64,000 bases of DNA from Brachyhypopomus gauderio (taxonomy: Eukaryota > Chordata > Actinopteri > Gymnotiformes > Hypopomidae): NCBI RefSeq assembly GCF_052324685.1, contig NC_135211.1:8854914-8918913 (forward strand), given 5' to 3'. Numbering within the stretch: position 1 is the stretch's first letter; each line of letters opens with the position of its first letter. A program made the position numbers and the translations under genes. This document shows positions 49,442 through 59,285 of the stretch, one piece after another. The notes below the pieces were generated by a model, which searched no databases, was not told the origin of the DNA, and saw only the letters and a list, made by a program, of their open reading frames with translations.

Positions 49442-49836
49442 AAATTGTAATGCTCCAGATTCTCAACTAGCTCAAAGGAAGGTCAGTTTTATAGCTTCTC
49501 TAATCAGCAAAACTGTTTTCAGCTGTGCTAACCTACTTGCACAAGGATTTTTAAGGGTTTTCTAAATATCCAATAGCCTCCCTACAGAGTTAGCAAACAC
49601 AATGTACCATTAGAACACTGGAGTGATGGTTGTTGGAAATGGGTCTCCATACATCTATGTAGATATTGCATTAAAAACCAGATGTTTACAGCTAGAATAG
49701 TCATTTACCACATTAATAATGTATAGAGTGTATTTTTGATGCATTTAATCTTTAATGTTAGCTAAATTGAAAAAAAAAACTGCTTTTCTTTCAAAAATAA
49801 GAACATTTCTAAGTGACCCCAAACTTTTGAACGGTA

Positions 49837-49842
<6 letters not shown>
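48582..49842 (-). mobile_element. Tc1 transposon, one end truncated
   Basis: Left end ACTACCGTTCAAAAG and right end CTTTTGAACGGTAGT are inverted copies. The right end continues into the full terminal sequence (CCCCAAACTTTTGAACGG; AAGTGACCC), whereas the left side jumps straight into transposase sequence, so part of the left terminal region is deleted. Microsatellites border both sides: (CA)n left, (TA)n right. Confidence 0.85.

Positions 49843-49914
<72 letters not shown>
49840..49914. repeat. (TA)n microsatellite
   Basis: About 37 TA units at the Tc1 right end; Tc1 inserts at TA, so the element may have landed in or seeded this run. Confidence 0.9.
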
Positions 49915-49917
<3 letters not shown>

Positions 49918-51215
49918 GAAGCTGTGAAAATAAAAAGAAGCGCATCTCTCTCACTCTCTCTGTGGTAGGCCTACTGCAGTGTAGTGTAGTAAAAGATATA
50001 ATTAAGGAAACACTGGAGAAACAGGACATGAAGCACTATGCTTGGACAGCTCACGAAGGATCTCTATTTCAAACGTCTTGTTTGTTTGGGAAGGTTGTGT
50101 ACGTCACTGCAATTTTTACTATATATAACTGGTAAACTAATCTATACCAGTGTAGATTGTGACAAGATTTTTGTCAACACATTAACGGATCCAGTGTCAG
50201 CAAGTCACGTCTATGTTGAGTTTCACTTCGGATCTCATAGCAGCCAAGATGCAAAGTGAGTCTGTTAGCATCTGAAAGTTAATGCATCTTCGTGTAAATG
50301 AATGTGCCATGTCACACTGAAAAGAATACTGTGCAATACTGTTGGAAAAAACAGTATTACTCAAGAGTGACACTTAGTGGACCATACTGGTATCAGCTAG
50401 AACTTTGGGGGCGCTCTAACACTTTGGGTGTTTGTTGTGATATATTTGTCCTGGCATTTTTACAATTTGCACCAATTTCAACCAAGGAAAAGCAGGAGCA
50501 AAACTAATGCCAAAATTCATAGACAAACCTCCACTTGTTTTCTTCAACAAGGCATCACTGCATACCAGCTCCTGTGGCTTTAGAAGAGTTTTAGCACTGC
50601 AGGTGATATCACCTGTGCTCAGCACTAAAAATACAGAACCAGAGTTGGAGTTCATATAAAGAGGTGCATTTATAAACCTCTCCTTTCTTTTGGTTTGTAT
50701 CAGATATGTATCAGATTGTATCAGATTTAATCTAATTGTATATTGATACTGAAGCAAAATCATAGCCCTTAGTCTTGAATCAACGTGAACTGTTTCTTGT
50801 TTAACTGTGCTTTTTGCATCATATCATAAACTGTGTATTTATAATATAAAGTATTTTTATATTATATATAAATATTAAATAAATTATATTTATAATATAA
50901 AGTATTGTGTTAAAAATTAGAAGACATCCAGGCAAAACTACCTTTGTTAAGACTTCAAAGGCCATTTCTATAACTCATTGAACCTGTCTGAAAGAGAATG
51001 CAGTGTATTCTGTATTTTGACTGAAATCAGGTTTCATGTTGATGTGTTTCACTCTACCGTCAGTCTCCATGTCTACCACAGGTAAACACATTTTCACAAC
51101 ACCGCCCTCATTCCCCGTCACTGTACACTCTCACTAAGGCAACACGCCCCTGTCCACCAGCTGATGAAACAGGTCATCCCAAATTTTAGCTTCTGTGGCT
51201 AAAGAAGTAGGCTAT
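49915..51215. other. No gene recognised
   Basis: The longest frame (50416-50763 minus, 115 codons) has no start context, motif or splice signals that persuade me. Confidence 0.35.
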
Positions 51216-51310
51216 AAGTCAAAGTCAAATTTATTTGTATAGCGCTTTTCACAACACATGTTGTCACAAAGCAGCTTTACAATCTTTACAAGATTTACAA
51301 GCACTAAATC
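51216..51310 (+). repeat. Fragment of an abundant fish repeat (TTTATTTGTATAGCGC motif)
   Basis: Contains AAATTTATTTGTATAGCGCT and AAAGCAGCTTTACAA, a block seen in very many fish loci. A companion block GGTTCCTCTCAAGGTTTC, which usually belongs to the same repeat, lies at 52640-52657. Confidence 0.55.
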
Positions 51311-52267
51311 CGCCTTATGGCGGGGAATCAAACTACTTCAGTGCAGGTGCAGTAGTAAATTTATTCAAATCAAATATAATTTAGGGGAAACAACTACAGT
51401 TATTACTGCAGGTAACAGCTACCAAACATACACATGCACAGCCAAACAGCCAGACAAAAAGAGATCAAAAAGGACAATGAGCCCCAATTTATGTTACAAA
51501 ACTACTACAGCTATAGGGCCAACAAGATAATAATAAATATCAGTAATAACCCGCATTAGGAAAAAAACAATTCATCGTCAAATCACTAGTTGGCTCTCGA
51601 GTCCAGTAGCTGATGAGACTGTCGACCGCCTGTCTAGATCCTAGAACTGTGGATCAAAAACCACCTGAAAACCACCTGTGGGCTAAATTAACCTATTATG
51701 CTCATTTCAATGTTCATATTTTATTTTTGAGGTCTACTAAAATAGATTTATATGCTTCAATATTCAAAAATCAGATTACTTTTCTCAAACTAGTGCATTT
51801 GTTTTCTCTGTTTGTACTTACAAGTTGTAAACCCAAATCTCCCCCTGGGCCACACAAAGTTGGAACGTCCCTCAGGAATAAGAGATGTGAATGTGCAGTA
51901 TTGAACTGCACATGATTGAAGAAGTCCGCTGAGGAGTTCTCAGCACACAATTAAATATTTGGAACAGTGGAGGGATCCATGGTAAAAAAGAATTTCATCC
52001 AATTACATCTTTGTGATTTTACCTTAGGCAGAGTATACAAAGAAGATTTCCTCTCACAATTTACAACACAGTGTCTTCATGACATGGTTACAAAACTGAA
52101 AATAATTACTTCCTATGTTTTATGTAAGTTTGCTTTTATACAGGCAGTATGGAAAGTTTTACAAGACATTATGTCATCTTGTAACAACAAAAAGTGCTAA
52201 AAAAAATTCTTATTTCATATTTTGCTGTTCGCTGTTAACATTTACATTATTGTTATTGTGGTGTCTG

Positions 52268-52593
52268 TGTCATGTGGTCCTGCCCCCCCCCCCCCCCCCC
52301 CGTCAGTCTTGTCTTTTGTTTTGTTATTTTGACATTTCCTAGTTGTCTCTGTTGTGGGTTATTGTTGCTTGTAAGTTGAACGTTGTATGTTGTCGGTCGA
52401 AAGTTGCCAGTTAAGCATGCTAGATGTTTAGTAGTGGTTTTTGTTCAGTTTGTTCATGCTCTCTGTGTCTTTTTGTGTTAACTTGCTTGTCATCTTTGGT
52501 CTTTGTATGTATTATACTCTTTTGTGTTAGTCGTTTATATTAAACCTCCAGATTCTGCATCTGCGTCCTACCTGCCCAGCCTTGTTCGTTACA
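52268..52593 (+). mobile_element. Solo LTR with duplication GTCTG
   Basis: Starts TGTCATGTGG and ends TTCGTTACA. GTCTG flanks both sides exactly (52263-52267, 52594-52598). It contains a run of 19 C at 52283-52301. Same end pattern and duplication size as the other solo LTRs; internal sequence differs, so it is a separate subfamily. It splits the abundant fish repeat whose other block follows at 52595. Confidence 0.85.
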
Positions 52594-52594
52594 G

Positions 52595-52690
52595 TCTGTT
52601 GCCTACCAGAGGAGGATATGTCCCCCTTTGAGTATTGGTTCCTCTCAAGGTTTCCCCTACCATATCAATAATTATTGAGGTAAATTTTGC
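52595..52690 (+). repeat. Continuation of the abundant fish repeat
   Basis: CTGTTGCCTACCAGAGGAGG and GGTTCCTCTCAAGGTTTC, familiar from many fish interspersed repeats; follows the solo LTR directly. Confidence 0.5.
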
Positions 52691-53023
52691 CTACAGAGAG
52701 TGCATGAAATACTAAGTGAAGGTATGCTAATAAATTTGAAAAATATTTCAGAAAAACAAATCTTATTATACATATTCTAAATGCAATGGAGTTGCTGTCA
52801 TTCTTGGTCTGCTGTAATTGCAGTTCAGTCCTTGTACTGAAGAATGGTCTGAGTTTAAATAGCTATTGATCTTCACTCCTTAAATCAATTTTATGTTACT
52901 CCAAACAACAAAACAAAAACTGTATGTTTTGTTGTTTGTGATAGTAATGATGATTTGATGTTGCAGTCATGTTGCTTCAGATACAGTCTGACTACATTTA
53001 TACTGAGATCAAAGGAAAATCCC

Positions 53024-55946
53024 TCAGACGTGGTTGGCATAAGCCTCATTACTGTCATGCTTCTTCCTCCTAATATGTTCCATGTCCACTGATGCATACA
53101 GGTCTGACATAATTGAACATGTGTCCTTCTCCTGTGTGTTGTCTTCTTGTTCAGCAGTGGCCTCGGAAACTGCCTTCATTTCTGAATACTGGATTTGTGA
53201 AACAGGAGAACTCCGTCCTGAAGCTGATTTAGGAACTTTCAGGGTCAAATTGGCATAACATTCTCGTCCACTGGAGGGCGTCTAAAGAAAGACAGACAAC
53301 CATAACTAAATGCTAGCACAGATCTATGGAGACAACTTGTCTTCATTTGATTATCTCCTTTTTATCTGTGATGCATCATGCATTTGCAACACATGTTTTG
53401 CTGTAAACCACAAAACAAAGAATACTACTTATTCTAACAATATGTACAGTGTAGGATTGTGTTCCATTCATGGAGGTAAATCTGTTGCAAAACTTGAGAA
53501 CGTGAAGGACATGATTTAGGAACTTGTAAATGTCATGTTGAGGACCCCGTCCCCTCCCTTTTGGGCGTGTATCTACGTCGTCTATGTCTACTCGTCTGCG
53601 TCTGTGGATCTCCGTGGGTGTGGTTATGTCTTGTGACAATCCGTCTCACCTGTGGCTCATCTCGTAATCACGCGGGGCTTATGTGGTTTGTCTATTTAAT
53701 GTGCCCTCGCGCAGTGTCCTGTGCTCGTCGTTGTCTAAAGTTTACTCGTTGCTGTGTCACTTCAGTGTTCTACGTGCACTATACGCGCTATCTGTGTATG
53801 AGAATAAAAGTGACGTCTGTCGCAGCCAAGGATCCCGTGTCTCGTCCTTCGCGATACCCTGAACGTCACAGAACGACGAGCCTTCTGAGACACCCAAGAC
53901 AATGCCAGGCTACACCACCCAGCCGAAGAAGAGCAAGCGCTTCAGCAAACGGCACCACCGTACGTCTTCCTCCCCCCAGCACCGCGAAGCCACTCCGACG
54001 CTGGAGCAGCTGGAATCAGACCCGGTGTGTTCTTACATGCTGTGCGCTGCTCGGGAAACCTCTGCCCCCGAGAAGGCAGCTTACTACCGCGAGGAGGCGG
54101 TGCGGGCGTGGCAGGAGATGCATCCCTCGTCTTCCCGGGAACTCTCGCCCCTGCGGGTGGGCATCCACGAGCTGGGCGCCACCGCATCAACCCCAGAGAG
54201 CGAGTTTGAGGAGGCGGATTCCAAGGGGGAGGGTGAGGAAGACCATCCGCCGCTCGTGTGTCCCTCTCCCGCCGTAGGCTACGGTGAGGTGGAAGAGGAA
54301 GATGAGGAAGAGGACTACCTGCCATCGGTATGCTCTGCTCCCACCGTAGACTACGGTGAAGAGGAGGAGGAAGACGAGGAAGAGGACTACCCTCCGTCAG
54401 TGTGCTCCGCCCCCACCGTAGACTATGGTGAGGAGGAGGAGGAAGACGAGGAGGAGAATTGCCCTCCGACTGTGTGTTCGGCTCCCACTGTATACTACGG
54501 TGGGGGCGAAGAAGACCATCCTCCGTCCGTGTGCTCGGGTGTCTCCGAGTGCACGGACAGCGAGATGTGTACAGAAGATGAGGGTAGTCCACCCCCCTCT
54601 GAGCGTGCTGCCAGGTCTATCAAGGGGAGGAACAGCCCGGGGGTGAGTGCTCTCTCCTACCGCTCCGAGGAGAGTACGATGGACTGCTCCCATGAAGGGA
54701 GTCCAGCCACTTCTATGAGCTGGAGCCGGGGCCGTGAGGGGGAAGAGGAGATGGAAGCCCACACTGTCCGCTCCGGAGCGCGGTCGAGAGGCGAAGGGGG
54801 AGGGTCCTACGGCCCACCGAGAGGGGAGATCGGCTGCACTGCACCAGGCGCGTCCGCCAGTCGCGCTGCACCAGGCGCGTCCGCCAGTCGCGCTGCACCC
54901 AGCGGAGGATTCGCGGCAAAGGCTGGAGGAGGACCGTCCCCTGCAACACCTGCACCTCCCGGTCTCTCTCCCCTGATAGCTATCCTCCTGGCGCGTAGCT
55001 TGGCGCCTGTTTTGTGTTTGTCTGTCCCAGTGTTTGTGAGTCTTCCCATATGTGTGCCTAACCCCTTTTTCCCTTTCGTGCCTCTATGTGTTATAGTACC
55101 AGTCTGTGTGTCTGTGTCCGTCCCGTTGAATGTGTCTAACGTCTTTTCCCCGGTCTTCCCAGGGAGGGTGTTCTAGGCAGTTCGTGGCGGGTGCTTCGCC
55201 GAGGGTGGTCACCTCCCAGACGCAGGACTGAGCGTGTCGGATCCGCCCATCGACGTGGGTTCGGAGCACTCGGTCCTGTTGGCACCCCGGGACGGATAGT
55301 GCCCTTGGTAGGGGCGTCTGTCACGTTGAGGACCCGTCCCCTCCCTTTTGGGCGTGTGTCTACGTCGTCTACGTCTTCTCGTCCGCGTCTGTGGATCTCC
55401 GTCGGTGTGGTTGTGTCTTGTAATAATCCGTCTCACCTGTGGCTCGTCTCGTAATCACGCGGGGCTTATGTGGTTTGTCTATTTAATGTGCGCTCGCGCA
55501 GTGTCCTGTGCTCGTCGTTGTCTAAAGTTTACTCGTTGCTGTGTCAGTTCAGTGTTCTACGTGCGCTATACGCGCTATCTGTGTATGAGAATAAAAGTGA
55601 CGTCTGTCGCAGCCAAGGATCCCGTGTCTCGTCCTTCGCGCCACCCCGAACGTCACAGTAAAATACATCTGTAGCCTACATGTATTTTACATTTTTTGAG
55701 AACTTGTAAACTAAAAGTTGCACAAAAGTTGAAATTTGTGGTTCAAATATTTTTAAACAAAAAACAAAAACCGTAAGATCAGACAATGGTAAGAAAATAT
55801 GAATGCAAAATACAATTAAGGATGTCTTGAGTTAAAATAAATGAAAGCATATGCAGTCGTACCTCTGAAGGACATTCTTCCTCTTTATTATATCCTGTGT
55901 ACAGCATAAAAAAACAACAGCTTTTATTTTCTTTTTTCTTATTATG

Positions 55947-56011
<65 letters not shown>

Positions 56012-56371
56012 TCTCTCTCTGTAACAGGCTTACTGGTCTGTCTGTAGGTGATGTTGCCATAGATAGGGTTGTCCTCCATATTCCGTTTCAGACTTGTGAT
56101 AAAGAAGAACACACAATGAACAACAATATGTTAACGAAACTGATTATGCATCCAGCAGCGGAGCCAGCAAGATGAAGCATGATGGTGACATGCAAGGTCC
56201 TTTGGTATTTAGATTATATTTTACAAATAACATTTATGTAAAAACACTAGTTACAGCAGAACCTGAATGGCTTAATGCATTGTAACTGGTGAAGCAATAA
56301 CTGACCTGTTTTATTGTTTTTATAAATGCTTTATAAATGTTAATTTATAATATAATATAAATTATAATTAT

Positions 56372-56469
<98 letters not shown>

Positions 56470-59285
56470 GTATAATTATTGTTGGATATACTGAACACTA
56501 AATATATTTAAATATTGAAATATTGATTTTGAACTGCAATTGAATTAACAAAGATCATTTTACTAATGACTGCTAGATTTATCAATAAAAGCAACCAAAG
56601 AACTGAGTGATCAGTGTGTGCTGTAGTCTTTATGTTTGAACACATACCTCTTCCTGAAACAAGGAAGAAAAGCCTTCCCTGTAGCTGAAGAGAAATAAAA
56701 GAATTAATAGAATTTCTTAAAGAAAATCTGCATTATATGAATAAAAATCAACTGACATGAAATTAAACTAACAAAAACTACAATTCACCCTTCTTGACCT
56801 TGCTTACAACAACCTCACTAAACAAAACAGGATATCAGTAGCCCTGATTTGCATTTAAATCTTTTTTAACCTTGTTACTGTTGGCATTTATGTTGAGCAG
56901 AGGTGGAAAGAGTACTGAAAAATTGTAATTGAGTAAAAGTATCATTACTTTGCCTAAAATCTACTCAGAGTAAAAGTAAAATTACACATCTCAAATTTAC
57001 TCGAGTAAAAGTACAAAATTACTTCATTTAAAATGTAATTTGAGTAAAAGTTACTTAGTTACTTTCAGTTATTTAATGCATGGATGAATCAAATTCAGCA
57101 CAAGTTGTTTTAATCGATTTCAAAGCGTATTTAAGTGCACATCCACACTTGCAAAAAGATCAGCTGGGCTCAGGAACATACTTCCTCACAGCACAAGGAC
57201 AGTCACAACCTGTACCATAAAGTGCAAACAATTTTCAGTCCAATTGTCCGACGGACAACACTATGATAAGAATAAAGAAATTTAAATTACAAATTATTCA
57301 AAAAACAAAATGCACACAAAATTAAGTGCCCACAAGATGCCACAAATCAAACTAAAATGCAACAGGATTCCACTACTCACAATAAAATGCCCACAGGATC
57401 CCACATCAAAAATTAAAAAATGCTCATAGGATCCCACAATTTAAAAGTAAGTGCTCACAGGACCCAACTATTCAAAATACAGTGCCCACCGGATCCCACT
57501 AATCACAATAAAATGCCCATAGATTGCCACAACTCAAAATAAAATATAAAATGACCACAGGATCCGACATCTCAAAATAAAACAAAATGCGCACAGGATT
57601 ACACTATTTAAAACGCTCACAGGATCCAACTATTCAAAATACAGTGCCCAACAGAACCTGATAGATAGAAGATTTAAAGGTAGAACAATCTCATCCTTTT
57701 GGGAAAAAAAAAGTGCACCAGATTACGACCTGATTATGAGACAATGGAAAGGGCACACGCAAGGCAAGGCCACGTAATTGGCCTTCAGTTCTGGGACTCA
57801 GAAGTTTAAATTTCTGCCTGCATTTAATTTTTCACCATCAGTATTTTTTTACTCAGTAATGTGAGGGCGTTCAAATGTAGTGAAGTAAAACTACTTGGGT
57901 CAAAATGTACTCAAGTAAAAGTAAAAATTACATATTTCAAAAACTACTCAGAAAATTATAAATTACTCATAAAAAGTACTCAATTACAGTAATGTGAGTA
58001 AATGTAATTAGTTACTTTCCACCCCTGATGTTGAGATAGTGTTTCTAACAGTCATTCTTCCATGTCAATGAATGGATATTTTTATATAAGAACACTCGCA
58101 AACTTTATAATAAACACCATTTATGTTGTTTAAACACTTTTGTGCATTTGTTGCCATGCTTAAATTATCTGTCTCTGGTCAATTTATGAACACATAGCTG
58201 CTGGTAACTAAATATTATTGGGTAGTGAACCACTCCACCAGAGCAACACTAATGACCATGTCACCACCATGCCATGTCATCAGCTGCCCTGGGATAAGAT
58301 ATTGACCCCTTATGAATTGTACATGGCATGTCCCGGGACATGTACAAAGCCCAGTTTCCCAAAAGCATTTTGGTGTTAAGATCATCTTAAATGGAAGACA
58401 GAGTGTTTCATGTAATACTTGCTTTATCCCTTAAAGAATATATTTGTGTTACAATGCTTTTTGGGAAATGCTGCTCAGATTGGTGTATTTCAAAACTGCA
58501 GCAAAACATATTTGAAATATATAAACAAATAAAGCAACTGCACCTAATATAATTGTTATAGAGATTGATATTGCTGTAGTTCCAGGAGGGTTTTCCTGTT
58601 TCTGCTTTGTCAAGCAATAAGATATCAGCTACAAGTATACAATAAAGTCACAACTGAAAGACTACAGAATAACAACAGCAGACTCTTAGCAATCAAGCAC
58701 CATTCTGAGTTGTGTGCTAATGCTGAGTACAAAGTAAACATAATTACAGAATGGATTTTTATAAAGAAAATGTTTTAAAGCTTGAAAACTATTAAATGAG
58801 TGGAAATCTATGAGGATAAAAGAGAGAACAGAAAAGTAAGAAGGTGATTCATCTACTTTGATGAATTTGTGAATCTGGTTCATTGCAAGCATGAATGAAA
58901 TAACGAGAAAAGTCAGAACTGGCTAAAAATAAAATTTTGATTAATATTATTATGGCTTACCGGTCCAGTGTTTTTGGATACAGCAGAGAATATTCCAACA
59001 CAGAGAAAAGATGAGCATTCCACTGACCACTCCAAAGACAATACAGAGTTCTTTGGAACCAGAGAAAACCCCAGTAATGTCTGTAAAATTACATAAAAAT
59101 CTAAATTACAGCTAGGTTGAATCATTTATGTTACCATTTGTAAAACATAAAAATTTCACATTTCTAAATGGAGAGTATGTGTGACTTTTGTGATAAGCAA
59201 TTTAGTTATGCAGAGTGTCAGACTATAAGGCAAAGACATCCATGAATGACTTACCAGTTTGGGCTGTGCTACAATTGTTCACCAT
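53024..59285 (-). CDS. sit1: Signaling threshold-regulating transmembrane adaptor 1 (SIT1-like)
   Basis: Exons (minus): 59285-59255, 59080-58961, 56684-56648, 56092-56034, 55894-55863, 53281-53024. Phases match at every junction and give 178 aa (human SIT1 196). Short extracellular N-terminus with sequon NCS at 4-6, next to Cys5, as in the human NCT. No signal peptide. Transmembrane segment about 23-45 (CIVFGVVSGMLIFSLCW), ending in CC. The tail carries YGNI (74), YANL (102), IQYSEM (123-128), DLYASV (153-158) and EAYANHV, in the same order and similar surroundings as human YGNL, YTSL, VKYSEV, LYASV and YANS. Family known: disulfide-linked dimer in lymphocytes that binds SHP2, Grb2 and Csk and damps receptor signalling. 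Odd: the ITIM-like motif has Met at +3. Introns carry a hAT element and an LTR element. Motif order is the main evidence; overall identity is low. Confidence 0.8.
53531..53870 (+). repeat. 5' LTR
   Basis: TGTCATG...CGTCACA, 340 bp, with AATAAA in GAGAATAAAAGTGACG near 53800. By eye about 16-17 differences from the 3' LTR (about 95 percent identical), so the insertion is not new. Confidence 0.9.
53902..55176 (+). CDS. Acidic repeat protein of the LTR element, unknown function
   Basis: 424 codons filling most of the internal region; the start lies 31 bases after the 5' LTR, first ATG of the internal RNA. N-terminus is basic (KKSKRFSKRHHR), then a folded-looking part (residues about 33-75, LEQLESDPVCSYMLCAARE). 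Next come about five repeats of 20-25 residues with the core PSVCSAPTVDYG and runs such as EEEEEDEEED (about 110-215). A 10-residue duplication (GASASRAAP) is at about 313-335. The end is proline/hydrophobic with a long valine/leucine-rich stretch (about 358-420) that could be membrane-seeking. The frame is intact and GC-rich. No similarity that I recognise, neither Gag nor enzyme; a highly changed Gag or a captured host sequence are possible. Confidence 0.6.
   Translation: MPGYTTQPKKSKRFSKRHHRTSSSPQHREATPTLEQLESDPVCSYMLCAARETSAPEKAAYYREEAVRAWQEMHPSSSRELSPLRVGIHELGATASTPESEFEEADSKGEGEEDHPPLVCPSPAVGYGEVEEEDEEEDYLPSVCSAPTVDYGEEEEEDEEEDYPPSVCSAPTVDYGEEEEEDEEENCPPTVCSAPTVYYGGGEEDHPPSVCSGVSECTDSEMCTEDEGSPPPSERAARSIKGRNSPGVSALSYRSEESTMDCSHEGSPATSMSWSRGREGEEEMEAHTVRSGARSRGEGGGSYGPPRGEIGCTAPGASASRAAPGASASRAAPSGGFAAKAGGGPSPATPAPPGLSPLIAILLARSLAPVLCLSVPVFVSLPICVPNPFFPFVPLCVIVPVCVSVSVPLNVSNVFSPVFPGRVF
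55319..55657 (+). repeat. 3' LTR
   Basis: TGTCACGTTGAGG...CGAACGTCACA, 339 bp, same signals as the 5' LTR; followed by the GTAAA duplication. Confidence 0.9.
55949..56010. repeat. (CA)n microsatellite in sit1 intron
   Basis: About 30 CA units lying between the 32-bp exon (55863-55894) and the 59-bp exon (56034-56092), close to the donor at 56033. Confidence 0.9.
56383..56460. repeat. (TA)n microsatellite in sit1 intron
   Basis: About 38 TA units, preceded by ACACACACAC. Confidence 0.9.
56896..58027. mobile_element. hAT-type non-autonomous element with exact duplication ATGTTGAG
   Basis: Left end CAGAGGTGGAAAGAGTACT and right end AGTTACTTTCCACCCCTG are inverted. ATGTTGAG flanks exactly (56888-56895, 58028-58035). 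Both arms contain many GAGTAAAAGTA-type repeats, the pattern of a common fish hAT MITE. No transposase. It lies in a sit1 intron. Confidence 0.85.
57300..57660. repeat. Degenerate minisatellite (GCCCACAGGATCCCAC units)
   Basis: About nine imperfect units of 30-45 bp, each with a variant of AAATGCCCACAGGATCCCAC and an AAATA-like spacer. Lies in the middle of the hAT-type element. Confidence 0.7.

Larger units (their letters stand above)
53531..55657 (+). mobile_element. Complete non-autonomous LTR retroelement with one unknown ORF
   Basis: Two direct LTRs, 53531-53870 and 55319-55657, are flanked by GTAAA on both sides (53526-53530 and 55658-55662). Internal length is only 1448 bases, filled by one ORF. 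No gag zinc knuckle, protease, reverse transcriptase or integrase is present. No ordinary TGG-type primer-binding site follows the 5' LTR (GAACGACGAGCC); a purine-rich GGTAGGGGCG precedes the 3' LTR. It lies within a sit1 intron, opposite to the gene. It must borrow enzymes from an autonomous relative. Confidence 0.9.

Noticed and set aside
50416..50763. 115-codon minus-strand ORF
   Set aside because: No recognisable motif, no good start or splice context; length is within chance for the region.
53942..55436. Long open frames on the minus strand and in other plus frames across the LTR element
   Set aside because: GC-rich sequence produces few stops in every frame; the plus-strand 424-codon frame fits the element's transcription direction and has its ATG just after the 5' LTR.
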